A stretch of 64,000 nt of DNA, taken from the NCBI GenBank assembly GCA_050946055.1, contig JBMNUB010000005.1:29412-93411 (forward strand), in the 5' to 3' direction. Below the pieces are notes generated by a model. That model did no database searches, was not told the origin of the DNA, and worked only from the letters and a program-made list of their open reading frames with translations. Shown here piece after piece: positions 19,000 to 26,205 of this stretch. The position numbers were made by a program, and so were the translations under genes. How positions within the stretch are numbered: the stretch's first letter is position 1; every line of letters begins with the position of its first letter. This stretch comes from Fimadaptatus sp050946055. GTDB lineage: Bacteria > Bacillota > Clostridia > Christensenellales > Aristaeellaceae.

Positions 19000-19430
19000 C
19001 GCAAAACGAATGGAAGCCCAAGATAGTGGCTTTCTGCTGCAACTGGTGCTCTTACGCGGGCGCCGATCTGGCGGGTTCGGGGCGTCTTTCCTATCCTGCC
19101 GACATAAAGATAATCCGCGTGCCCTGCTCCTGCCGCGTAAACCCGCTGTTCATACTCCGCGCCTTCCAGCGCGGCGCTGACGGCGTGATACTGTGCGGCT
19201 GCCACCCGGGCGATTGCCACTACACCAGCGGCAACTACTACGCCCGCCGCAGGATGACCATGCTGTTCTCGATGCTGGACTATCTGGGCATCGAGCGCGA
19301 GCGCACCCGCGTGGAGTGGGTGTCCGCCGCGGAGGGCGCAAAGTTCTCCGCCACCATGAACGATTTCGCCAAGACGATAACCGAGCTGGGCGAAAACAGA
19401 AAGCTGGGTGATCTCAGATGCAAGAAATAG
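18990..19430 (+). CDS. flxD: MvhD/FlxD-like [2Fe-2S] electron-transfer subunit
   Basis: The 146-residue protein matches the hydrogenase iron-sulfur subunit MvhD family: FCCNWCSYAGADLAG near the N-terminus, VPCSCRVNP (about 51), and CGCHPGDCHY (about 72) with YARRRM, whose cysteines hold one [2Fe-2S] cluster. MvhD docks on HdrA and delivers electrons from a partner. No MvhA/G hydrogenase genes are present; instead three Flx-like genes follow, so electrons should come from NAD(P)H as in the FlxABCD-HdrABC system of sulfate reducers and other anaerobes. It overlaps hdrA by 10 bp and the next gene by 13 bp, showing tight coupling. Confidence 0.9.
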   Translation: MPVTQNEWKPKIVAFCCNWCSYAGADLAGSGRLSYPADIKIIRVPCSCRVNPLFILRAFQRGADGVILCGCHPGDCHYTSGNYYARRRMTMLFSMLDYLGIERERTRVEWVSAAEGAKFSATMNDFAKTITELGENRKLGDLRCKK

Positions 19431-20296
19431 CCAAGAGGATTAAGGAGCGCGCGCTTGAGCTGCTTGCTGACGGAACCGCCCGCCGCGTGCTGGGCTGGGA
19501 GAAGGGCGAGATGGAGGCCGACTGGTCTCCGGCAGTGTTCACTACCGCCGAGGAGATGGAAGGCTTTGTATACGGCGAGCATGCCGGCGCCAACCTGAGC
19601 AAGTATTGCATAAAGCTCAGTCGCGCCGAGGGCAAGACCGTGGTCATACTCAAGCCCTGCGACACGCTCTCGTTCAATCAGCTGCTCAAGGAGCATCGCA
19701 TAGAGCGCGATAACTTCTACATAATAGGCGCGGGCTGCAAGGGCATGACCGACGAAAACGGCCAGCTGCTCAAGTGCAAGGCCTGCAAGGGCAAGGAGTT
19801 CGTCGTGGCCGATGAGGTTATAGACGACGAGGCCAGCCGCGAGGTCGAGGCCAATGACCGCTTTGAAGAGGTGGCGCGCCTGGAGAACATGTCCCACGAG
19901 GAGCGCTTCGAGTTCTGGCGCGGCGAACTGAGCCGCTGCATACGCTGCAACGCCTGCCGCAATGTATGCCCCGCCTGCTCCTGCCAGAAGTGCGTGTTCG
20001 ACAACCCCAACTCGGGCGTTGCGGCCAAGGCCAACACCAACGACTTCGAGGAGAACATGTTCCACATAATCCGCGCCTTCCACGTGGCCGGTCGCTGCAC
20101 CGACTGCGGCGAGTGTTCGCGCGTATGCCCGCAGCACATACCGCTGCACCTGCTCAACCGCAAGTTCATAAAGGACATAAATGAACTGTACGGCGAGTAT
20201 CAGGCGGGCGAGGGCGAGGAGGAGCGCACGCCGCTCACTTCGTACACGCAGGGCGACGTGGAGCCCGGCATAGTCCACGAAAGGGGGAGGGCGTAA
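19418..20296 (+). CDS. flxC: FlxC-like 4Fe-4S dicluster protein
   Basis: The 292-residue protein has an N-terminal alpha/beta region with KPCDTLSFN and CKACKGKEFVVAD, and a C-terminal dicluster ferredoxin domain with CIRCNACRNVCPAC (about 173-186) and CTDCGECSRVCP (about 226-237). This is the layout of the FlxC subunit, related to the beta subunits of formate dehydrogenase and F420-hydrogenase. It should relay electrons between the flavoprotein FlxA and FlxD/HdrA. It overlaps flxD by 13 bp, and its stop codon shares one base with the start of the next gene. The exact Flx letter is inferred from order and domain content. Confidence 0.8.
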   Translation: MQEIAKRIKERALELLADGTARRVLGWEKGEMEADWSPAVFTTAEEMEGFVYGEHAGANLSKYCIKLSRAEGKTVVILKPCDTLSFNQLLKEHRIERDNFYIIGAGCKGMTDENGQLLKCKACKGKEFVVADEVIDDEASREVEANDRFEEVARLENMSHEERFEFWRGELSRCIRCNACRNVCPACSCQKCVFDNPNSGVAAKANTNDFEENMFHIIRAFHVAGRCTDCGECSRVCPQHIPLHLLNRKFIKDINELYGEYQAGEGEEERTPLTSYTQGDVEPGIVHERGRA

Positions 20297-21309
20297 TGCG
20301 CAAGTTTGCCTTTTCCGATATTGAGTCGATAGTGCGCAGCATACCCTATGCGGTGTATGCGCCCGTTAAGAAGGATGAGCTGACCGTATACGACCGCTAT
20401 GAGGACGGCGCTGAGCTCGACCTTGCATGCTGCAACAGCGACAAGTCCCCCAAGGACGTGCTCTTCCCGCAGTGGGAGGATCTGATGCACTTCCGCGTGG
20501 AGGGCAAGCAGATAGAGCTGACCGAGCAGCAGCGCTGCGACGAGGACTACGTGATATTCGGCATACGCGCCTGCGACGTCCGCGCTATAGAGGTGCTGGA
20601 CAAGGTGTTCCTGGCCGATCCCGTGGACACCTACTATGCGGCGCGCCGCGAGCATGGCATACTGGTGGGCATGGCCTGCTCCGATCCCGATGACACCTGC
20701 TTCTGCACCACCTTCGGCATAGACCCCGCGCAGCCTGACACCGATGTGGTCATCTGGCACGAGGGCGACACCTGCTTTGCCCGCGCCTACACCGAGCGCG
20801 GCGAGAAGCTGATAGCCTCCTGGGGCGACGAGTGCGCAGAGGATGCCAAGGTGGACGAGATAAAGGCCGCCATAAAGGAGCGCATAGACGCAAAGCCCTT
20901 TGCGCACCTGAACCTAAAGGGCATAGACGGCGATCACTTAAACGAGCTGTTCAACTCGCCCAAGTGGGAGCGCCTGTCCATGGCCTGCCTGGGCTGCGGC
21001 ACCTGCACGTTCGTATGCCCCACCTGCCAGTGCTACGACATACGCGACTACGACACCGGCCACGGAGTAGAGCGCTATCGCTGCTGGGACAGCTGCATGT
21101 ATTCTGACTTCACCCTGATGGCGGCGACCACGCCCCGTCCCAGCCAGATGCAGCGCTATCGCCAGCGCTTCATGCACAAGCTATGCTATTTCCCGGCTAA
21201 TAACGACGGCATGTACTCGTGCGTGGGCTGCGGCCGCTGCGTGCGCAAATGCCCGATGAACCTGAATATCGTAAAAGTGATAAAGGCGCTTGGGGAGGAT
21301 GCGAAATGA
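20296..21309 (+). CDS. flxB: FlxB/HydB-like 4Fe-4S dicluster protein
   Basis: The 337-residue protein belongs to the 4Fe-4S dicluster family that includes sulfhydrogenase beta subunits, anaerobic sulfite reductase subunit A and FlxB. The N-terminal part carries IRACDVRAI and a CFCTTFG cysteine pair (about 135); the C-terminal part has CLGCGTCTFVCPTC (about 233-246) and CVGCGRCVRKCPMN (about 313-326). It is always paired with an FAD/NAD(P)-binding partner, which here is the next gene and overlaps it by four bases (ATGA). In the complex it should carry electrons from FlxA towards FlxC/FlxD. Confidence 0.82.
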   Translation: MRKFAFSDIESIVRSIPYAVYAPVKKDELTVYDRYEDGAELDLACCNSDKSPKDVLFPQWEDLMHFRVEGKQIELTEQQRCDEDYVIFGIRACDVRAIEVLDKVFLADPVDTYYAARREHGILVGMACSDPDDTCFCTTFGIDPAQPDTDVVIWHEGDTCFARAYTERGEKLIASWGDECAEDAKVDEIKAAIKERIDAKPFAHLNLKGIDGDHLNELFNSPKWERLSMACLGCGTCTFVCPTCQCYDIRDYDTGHGVERYRCWDSCMYSDFTLMAATTPRPSQMQRYRQRFMHKLCYFPANNDGMYSCVGCGRCVRKCPMNLNIVKVIKALGEDAK

Positions 21310-22133
21310 GTAACGAGGCTCTTGTGCCGCACATAGGCATTGTGACCGATGTGCGCGTAGACACGCCGGACGTAAAGACCTTCCGCGTGGAGGCGCTGAC
21401 CGGCGGCAAGGTGTTCGAACACATGCCCGGCCAGTGCGCGATGCTTTCCATACCCGGCGTGGGCGAGGCTATGTTCTCTATAACCTCATCGCCTACCAAC
21501 CGCGAGTTCATGGAGTTTTCGATAAAGAAGTGCGGCTGCCTGACCACCTGGCTGCACCAGATGGATGTGGGCCAGCAGATAACCATACGCGGGCCTTACG
21601 GCAAGCCCTTCCCGGTGGAGACCGAGCTGAAGGGTCAGGATCTGCTGTTCATAGCGGGCGGCATAGGTCTGGCTCCGCTGCGCTCGGTTATAAACTACGT
21701 GCGCGACAACCGCGCCAACTACGGCAAGGTCAGCATAGTATACGGCTCCCGCTCCGCGGACGATCTCGTTGACTATCCCGAGATAAAGAACGAGTGGTGC
21801 AACGAGGCCGGCATAGACGTGTACCTGACCATAGACCGCCCGCAGGAGGGCTGGGACGGCCACGTGGGCTTCGTTCCCAACTATGTCACCGAGCTGGGCT
21901 TCGACCCGCAGGGCAAGGTGCTGGTATGCGGCCCGCCCATAATGATAAAGTTCGTGCTTCAGGGTCTGGACAAGATGGGCTTTGACCGCACGCAGGTGTT
22001 CACCACGCTTGAGATGCGCATGAAGTGCGGCGTGGGCAAGTGCGGCCGCTGCAACGTGGGCAACAAGTACGTCTGCAAGGACGGCCCTGTGTTCCGCTTT
22101 GACGAGCTGGGCGAGCTGCCGGACGAGTATTGA
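21306..22133 (+). CDS. flxA: FlxA-like FAD/NAD(P)-binding oxidoreductase subunit
   Basis: The 275-residue protein has a ferredoxin-NADP reductase fold: a flavin domain with FSITSSPTN (about 58-66), the NAD-binding region FIAGGIGLAPLRS (about 115-127) and VCGPPIMIK (about 205), and a C-terminal [2Fe-2S] cysteine set MKCGVGKCGRCN followed by CKDGPVF, as in PyrK, AsrB and HydG. It should oxidise NADH or NADPH and pass electrons into the Flx-Hdr complex. The ATG at 21306 overlaps the previous stop; upstream in-frame starts lie within flxB. No dihydroorotate dehydrogenase gene is nearby, arguing against PyrK. Confidence 0.85.
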   Translation: MSNEALVPHIGIVTDVRVDTPDVKTFRVEALTGGKVFEHMPGQCAMLSIPGVGEAMFSITSSPTNREFMEFSIKKCGCLTTWLHQMDVGQQITIRGPYGKPFPVETELKGQDLLFIAGGIGLAPLRSVINYVRDNRANYGKVSIVYGSRSADDLVDYPEIKNEWCNEAGIDVYLTIDRPQEGWDGHVGFVPNYVTELGFDPQGKVLVCGPPIMIKFVLQGLDKMGFDRTQVFTTLEMRMKCGVGKCGRCNVGNKYVCKDGPVFRFDELGELPDEY

Positions 22134-22166
22134 TCTGCCGACCGACAAGAGACGGAGGAAAGCAAT

Positions 22167-22832
22167 ATGGTTAACGTCTATCTGATGGGCAAAAAGTACG
22201 AGGTGCCCGAGGGACTCACTATAATGGGCGCGATGGAATACGCGGGCTATAAGCTGGTGCGCGGCGTTGGCTGCCGCAACGGCTTCTGCGGCGCCTGCGC
22301 CACCGTGTACCGCATAAAGGGCGAGCGCGAGCTGCATGCCGCGCTGGCCTGTCAGACCACCGTGCAGGATGACATGTATGTGGCCACCCTGCCCTTCTTC
22401 CCGCTGGAGAAGCAGGTCTACAACATCGAGGAGATCAAGCCCGACGCGCAGGTCATGATGCAGCTCTACCCGGAGATATACTCCTGCATAGGCTGCAACG
22501 CCTGCACCAAGGCCTGCACTCAGGAGCTGGACGTAATGCAGTACATAGCGGCTGCGCAGCGCGGCGACTTCAAGACCTGCGCCGAGCTGAGCTTCGACTG
22601 CGTAATGTGCGGCGTATGCTCCTCCCGCTGCCCGGCCGGCATATCCCACCCGCAGGTGGCTGAGCTGGCGCGCCGCCTCAACGGCAAGTACATCGCCCCC
22701 GAGGCCAAGCACCTGACCCAGCGCGTCAAGGAGATAGAGGACGGCATATGCGCCGCCGAGCTGGAGGCCATAATGGCAAAGCCCCTCTCCGAGCTGAAAG
22801 AGCTGTACAATCACCGCGACATAGAGAAATAA
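22167..22832 (+). CDS. Fumarate reductase-like iron-sulfur protein (soluble type)
   Basis: The 221-residue protein has an N-terminal [2Fe-2S] ferredoxin region (CRNGFCGACATVY, then ACQTT about 20 residues later) followed by two ferredoxin motifs, CIGCNACTKACTQ (about 110-122) and CVMCGVCSSRCP (about 151-162). This resembles FrdB/SdhB and the N-terminal part of methanogen TfrB. Two differences stand out. The last motif is a standard CxxCxxCxxxCP, so it should hold a [4Fe-4S] and not the [3Fe-4S] cluster of quinone-linked enzymes. There is no C-terminal CCG domain; that domain exists separately as HdrB. It lies 13 bp before the flavoprotein gene and after flxA, and no membrane anchor gene is present. 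Confidence 0.85.
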   Translation: MVNVYLMGKKYEVPEGLTIMGAMEYAGYKLVRGVGCRNGFCGACATVYRIKGERELHAALACQTTVQDDMYVATLPFFPLEKQVYNIEEIKPDAQVMMQLYPEIYSCIGCNACTKACTQELDVMQYIAAAQRGDFKTCAELSFDCVMCGVCSSRCPAGISHPQVAELARRLNGKYIAPEAKHLTQRVKEIEDGICAAELEAIMAKPLSELKELYNHRDIEK

Positions 22833-22845
22833 GGAGGCGACATAC

Positions 22846-24447
22846 ATGAATTTCACTCCTGAAATGCTGGCCTCCATGGCTAAGGTAGAGGCCGCGCGCG
22901 AGGCCAACATAGCGCTTGAGCCCCGCCGCATGGATGCGGATGAAAAGGACGCGCTGCTGCGCGCCTATCATCCCGACTACCGCGAGGACGGCTTTGAGAC
23001 CATCAAGGTCGGCCCCAACGCCGGTGAGAAATGCCCTCGCGAGCTGCTGGCTCTGCTGGAGGGCAAGAGCCGCCTGTCCGAGCTGAAGGTGGATCTGAAC
23101 AAGATAGATTACGACGTGGACGTGCTGGTAATAGGCGGCGGCGGAGCCGGTTCTTCCGCTGCGATAGAGGCGCACAACGCCGGCGCTAACGTCATGATAG
23201 TGACCAAGCTGCGCATAGGCGATGCCAACACCATGATGGCCGAGGGCGGCATACAGGCTGCCGACAAGGCCGGCGACTCTCCCGCCCAGCACTATCTGGA
23301 CGTAATGGGCGGCGGTCACTACGCCAACGTGCCGGCTCTGGTAAAGAAGTTGGTCAACGACGGCCCCAGCGCCATCAAGTGGCTCAATGACCTGGGCGTG
23401 GAGTTCGACAAGGACGCCGAGGGCAACATGATGACCATCCACGGCGGCGGCACCTCCCGCAAGCGCATGCACGCGGCCAAGGACTACTCCGGTGCCGAGA
23501 TAATGCGCACGCTGCGCGACGAAGTGCTCAACCGCGAGATACCGGTAGTGGACTTCACCGCTGCTGTCGAGCTGATAAAGGATGTAAACGGCCGCTGCTG
23601 CGGCGCCGTGCTGCTCAATATGGAGACCGGCGAAGTGCGCGTGGCGCGCGCCAAGGCCGTAATACTGGCCACCGGCGGCGCAGGCCGCATGCACTACCAG
23701 GGCTTCCCGACCTCCAACCACTACGGCGCTACCGCCGACGGTCTGGTGCTGAGCTACCGCGCGGGCGCGAAGCTGCTGTATCAGGACACCCTGCAGTACC
23801 ATCCCACCGGCGTTGCCTTCCCCAACCAGATATATGGCGCGCTGGTCACCGAGAAGGTGCGTTCGCTGGGCGCTAAGGTCATCAACCGCGAGGGCGTGGC
23901 CTTCGTGCATCCGCTGGAGACCCGCGACGTCGAGGCTGCGGCGATAATCCGCGAGTGCTCCTCCGACCGCGAGCTGGGCGTGGACGCTCCCAACGGCAAG
24001 GCCGTATGGCTGGACACCCCCATGATAGACATGATTCATGGCGAAGGCACGCTGGAGCGCCGCCTGCCCGCCATGCTGCGCATGTACCTCAAGTACGACA
24101 TAGACATGCGCAAGGTGCCGATACTCATCTACCCGACGCTGCACTATCAGAACGGCGGCGTGGAGATAGACGACCGCGACCAGACCTGCGTGCCGGGCCT
24201 GTACGTGGCCGGTGAGGCCGCTGGCGGCATACATGGCCGCAACCGCCTGATGGGCAACTCCCTGCTGGACGTGATAGTGTTTGGCCGCAACGCCGGTAAG
24301 TGCGCCAGCGCCGACATAAAGGACGTGACCGTGGGCGAGATGACCCTGTCCCACGTGGACGCTTACGAGAAGCAGCTGGCCGATGCCGGCATAAACAGCG
24401 ACACCGTGTCGCCGATGCTGCTGCCCGACTACACCCGCAAGTTCTAA
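22846..24447 (+). CDS. Fumarate reductase-like flavoprotein with N-terminal extension
   Basis: The 533-residue protein is a FrdA/SdhA/NadB family flavoprotein. FAD binding starts only at residue about 97 (GGGGAGSSAA), leaving an unusual N-terminal extension of about 90 residues. Substrate residues of fumarate reductases are present by eye alignment: His319 in YHPTG, Arg360 in ETRDVE (proton donor), His433 in TLHYQNGG and Arg467 in GRNRL. The His that binds FAD covalently in membrane FrdA/SdhA is replaced by Asn (Asn129 in ANTMMAEGG), so FAD is probably non-covalent, as in soluble one-way fumarate reductases. L-aspartate oxidase is an alternative, but there is no nadA/nadC and an Fe-S partner sits upstream. 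It closes the operon before a strong terminator. Confidence 0.87.
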   Translation: MNFTPEMLASMAKVEAAREANIALEPRRMDADEKDALLRAYHPDYREDGFETIKVGPNAGEKCPRELLALLEGKSRLSELKVDLNKIDYDVDVLVIGGGGAGSSAAIEAHNAGANVMIVTKLRIGDANTMMAEGGIQAADKAGDSPAQHYLDVMGGGHYANVPALVKKLVNDGPSAIKWLNDLGVEFDKDAEGNMMTIHGGGTSRKRMHAAKDYSGAEIMRTLRDEVLNREIPVVDFTAAVELIKDVNGRCCGAVLLNMETGEVRVARAKAVILATGGAGRMHYQGFPTSNHYGATADGLVLSYRAGAKLLYQDTLQYHPTGVAFPNQIYGALVTEKVRSLGAKVINREGVAFVHPLETRDVEAAAIIRECSSDRELGVDAPNGKAVWLDTPMIDMIHGEGTLERRLPAMLRMYLKYDIDMRKVPILIYPTLHYQNGGVEIDDRDQTCVPGLYVAGEAAGGIHGRNRLMGNSLLDVIVFGRNAGKCASADIKDVTVGEMTLSHVDAYEKQLADAGINSDTVSPMLLPDYTRKF

Positions 24448-24481
24448 TGCGCCGCCCGACATAGCGCGGGCATGATGCGAC

Positions 24482-24539
24482 GCTTCCCCCGCAGTGCATG
24501 GTTCAATGAGAACCGCGCACGGCGGGGGAAGCTTTTTTT
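24482..24539 (+). terminator. Terminator of the Hdr-Flx-fumarate reductase operon
   Basis: GCTTCCCCCGC at 24482-24492 pairs with GCGGGGGAAGC at 24522-24532 around a 29-base loop that can form a small inner stem; seven T residues follow. Confidence 0.85.
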
Positions 24540-24582
24540 ATGCGCATGTCAAGGCCAAAACTGAGCGTGTGCGTCCCTTGGC

Positions 24583-24668
24583 GCGGCGGGTGAGGAAGCG
24601 CAGCCGAGTGATGACATGCGGCAGTGTGCGAGACATGGTGCGGCGGGTGAGGAAGCGCAGCTGAGTGA
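24583..24668. repeat. Direct repeat pair of 29 bp
   Basis: A unit starting GCGGCGGGTGAGGAAGCGCA and ending GAGTGA occurs at 24583-24611 and 24640-24668, with one C/T difference. A weaker partial copy (GGAGCGCAGCCG) lies near 24705. Confidence 0.6.
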
Positions 24669-24888
24669 CAGACTTTCGCTCATGCTCGATGACACGGTGC
24701 AATGACGGAGCGCAGCCGCGTGGCTGACCTGCACCTATGCGGATGGCATGGCGCGGCGATTTGATTCGAGGCGGGTGGATTGAGTGCGAACCGGCGCTCG
24801 CGCTTTAGAAAAGTAGAATAACAAAAATGCAAAGGAGCTTTTTAGACATTTGCGCGCAAGTGTTTAGCGACAAAATACCAAATCTGTC

Positions 24889-25023
24889 ATGGCGATGGAA
24901 GCCGAAAAAGAGCGAATAATGGATGAATTTATGATAATGTATAGCAAAATACGTGATGATATATTATCGCGCAAAAATTGGCTGAGCGGTAAATTGGGCG
25001 CATTAAGCGAAAGCAAACGTTAA
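24889..25023 (+). CDS. Possible 44-residue small protein in an AT-rich island
   Basis: From ATG 24889 an open frame of 44 codons ends with TAA at 25021-25023. The product is highly charged and helical (it contains EKERIMDEF and SKIRDDILSRKNW). The codon choice (AAA, TTA, GAA) differs from the neighbouring genes and reflects the AT-rich composition of 24790-25140. There is no clear ribosome binding site before the ATG, and a hairpin follows at 25049. It may be a genuine acquired small gene or chance; I lean to uncertain. Confidence 0.22.
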   Translation: MAMEAEKERIMDEFMIMYSKIRDDILSRKNWLSGKLGALSESKR

Positions 25024-25048
25024 ATATTGCGTAAATGCCGGAAATAAC

Positions 25049-25079
25049 CCGGCTGCGAATGATAAATTTTCGCAGCCGG
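25049..25079. terminator. Hairpin between the AT-rich island and upp
   Basis: CCGGCTGCGAA pairs perfectly with TTCGCAGCCGG around nine bases. No T run follows on the + strand; on the minus strand GTTATTT follows. It may terminate weakly in either direction or insulate the upp promoter. Confidence 0.4.
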
Positions 25080-25090
25080 CTATGTGAAGA

Positions 25091-25119
25091 TTGATTGCAC
25101 GTTGGAAATGATGTATAAT
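25091..25119 (+). promoter_or_regulatory. Sigma-A promoter of upp and probably the V-type ATPase genes
   Basis: TTGATT at 25091-25096 and TATAAT at 25114-25119 are 17 bp apart. The next start codon is at 25214, and no terminator is seen before the ATPase genes. Confidence 0.7.
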
Positions 25120-25213
25120 AAAACGTGTTTATGCAACGATGCGCGCGGAGCGCGTAGCGCATATGAGCTATGTACGCGGCGCGAAGTCAGTTGTCAAAGG
25201 AGGAAACATAGCT

Positions 25214-25843
25214 ATGAACAAACTCTTCGTCATGGATCACCCGCTCATTCAGCACAAGGTCTCCCTGATGCGCCGCAAGGACACCGGCACCAAGGAGTTC
25301 CGCGAGCTGCTGGAGGAAGTCGCCATGCTCATGGCCTACGAGGTCACCCGCGACCTGCCGCTGCGCGACATAGAGGTGGAAACGCCCATATGCACCTGCA
25401 CCGCCAAGGAGATAGCGGGCAAGAAGCTGGCCATAGTGCCGATACTGCGCGCGGGCCTTGGCATGGTGGACGGCATAACCAAGCTGGTGCCTTCGGCGCG
25501 CGTGGGTCACATAGGCCTGTACCGCGATCCGCAGTCGCTGGAGCCGGTTGAGTACTACTGCAAGCTGCCCAACGACATAGAGGAGCGCGACATAATACTG
25601 CTCGACCCCATGCTGGCCACCGGCGGTTCGTCCTCTGCGGCCATATCCTTCCTCAAGAAGCGCGGCTGCAAGTCGATAAAGCTGATGAACCTCATCGCCG
25701 CGCCCGAGGGCATACGCCGCGTGCAGGAGGATCACCCCGACATAGACATATTCGTGGCCGCCGTGGACGAGAAGCTCAATGAGCATGGCTACATAGTGCC
25801 GGGTCTGGGCGACGCCGGAGACCGCCTGTTCGGCACCAAGTGA
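25214..25843 (+). CDS. upp: Uracil phosphoribosyltransferase
   Basis: Upp salvages uracil by joining it to PRPP to make UMP. The 209-residue protein has family length, the PRPP-binding loop LLDPMLATGGSSSAA (about 132-146), the RAGLGM segment (about 79) and the C-terminal uracil-recognition motif YIVPGLGDAGDR (about 194-205). The start at 25214 is supported by AAAGGAGGAAA upstream and the family N-terminus. It lies 38 bp before the first V-type ATPase gene, and I see no terminator between, so it is likely co-transcribed with the ATPase. Confidence 0.96.
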   Translation: MNKLFVMDHPLIQHKVSLMRRKDTGTKEFRELLEEVAMLMAYEVTRDLPLRDIEVETPICTCTAKEIAGKKLAIVPILRAGLGMVDGITKLVPSARVGHIGLYRDPQSLEPVEYYCKLPNDIEERDIILLDPMLATGGSSSAAISFLKKRGCKSIKLMNLIAAPEGIRRVQEDHPDIDIFVAAVDEKLNEHGYIVPGLGDAGDRLFGTK

Positions 25844-25881
25844 GCCGGGAAACCAAATTTGGCGAAAGGACGGTGGGATAA

Positions 25882-26205
25882 TTGTCCGAGAGCGTAATGC
25901 TCCAGATAGAAAAGATGGAGCAGGAAGCCGAGCAGATCGTCAAGGACGCCTCCCGAGAGGCGCGCGACATGGTAAAGTCGGTTGACGAAGCCTGCATGGC
26001 TCAGGAACGCGCCTCGGCGCGCGACATCCGAGACAGCGCGCAGCAGCTGCTCAAGGAGCGCCGTCAGGGCGTCGAGGGCGAGATAAAGCTGCTTGAGGTC
26101 AAGCGCGCGGCCGAGCGCGAGGCGCTGTGCAAGGATGCGCGCAGGCGCGTGGCCATGGCGGCTGACCTGATCTTCGAAAGGATTGTGAAAAATGGCGATC
26201 GTTGA
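25882..26205 (+). CDS. ntpF: V-type ATPase peripheral stalk subunit G/H
   Basis: The 107-residue protein is almost wholly a charged coiled coil with right-handed hendecad-like spacing of Ala and Glu (QEAEQIVKDASREARD; ERREALCKDARRR-type pattern), as in the AhaH/NtpF stator subunit that pairs with subunit E. Translation appears to start at TTG 25882. It overlaps subunit I by 14 bp and heads the order G/H-I-K-E-C-F-A-B-D, identical to other clostridial V-type ATPases. The call rests on both coil character and position. Confidence 0.8.
   Translation: MSESVMLQIEKMEQEAEQIVKDASREARDMVKSVDEACMAQERASARDIRDSAQQLLKERRQGVEGEIKLLEVKRAAEREALCKDARRRVAMAADLIFERIVKNGDR

Noticed and set aside
21306..22133. 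Dihydroorotate dehydrogenase electron-transfer subunit PyrK
   Set aside because: The fold and [2Fe-2S] set are shared, but no pyrD is present and the gene overlaps flxB inside an Hdr-Flx operon.
22846..24447. L-aspartate oxidase (NadB) as the identity of the flavoprotein
   Set aside because: No nadA or nadC nearby, an Fe-S partner directly upstream, and fumarate reductase substrate residues with fumarase in the same operon; not fully excluded.
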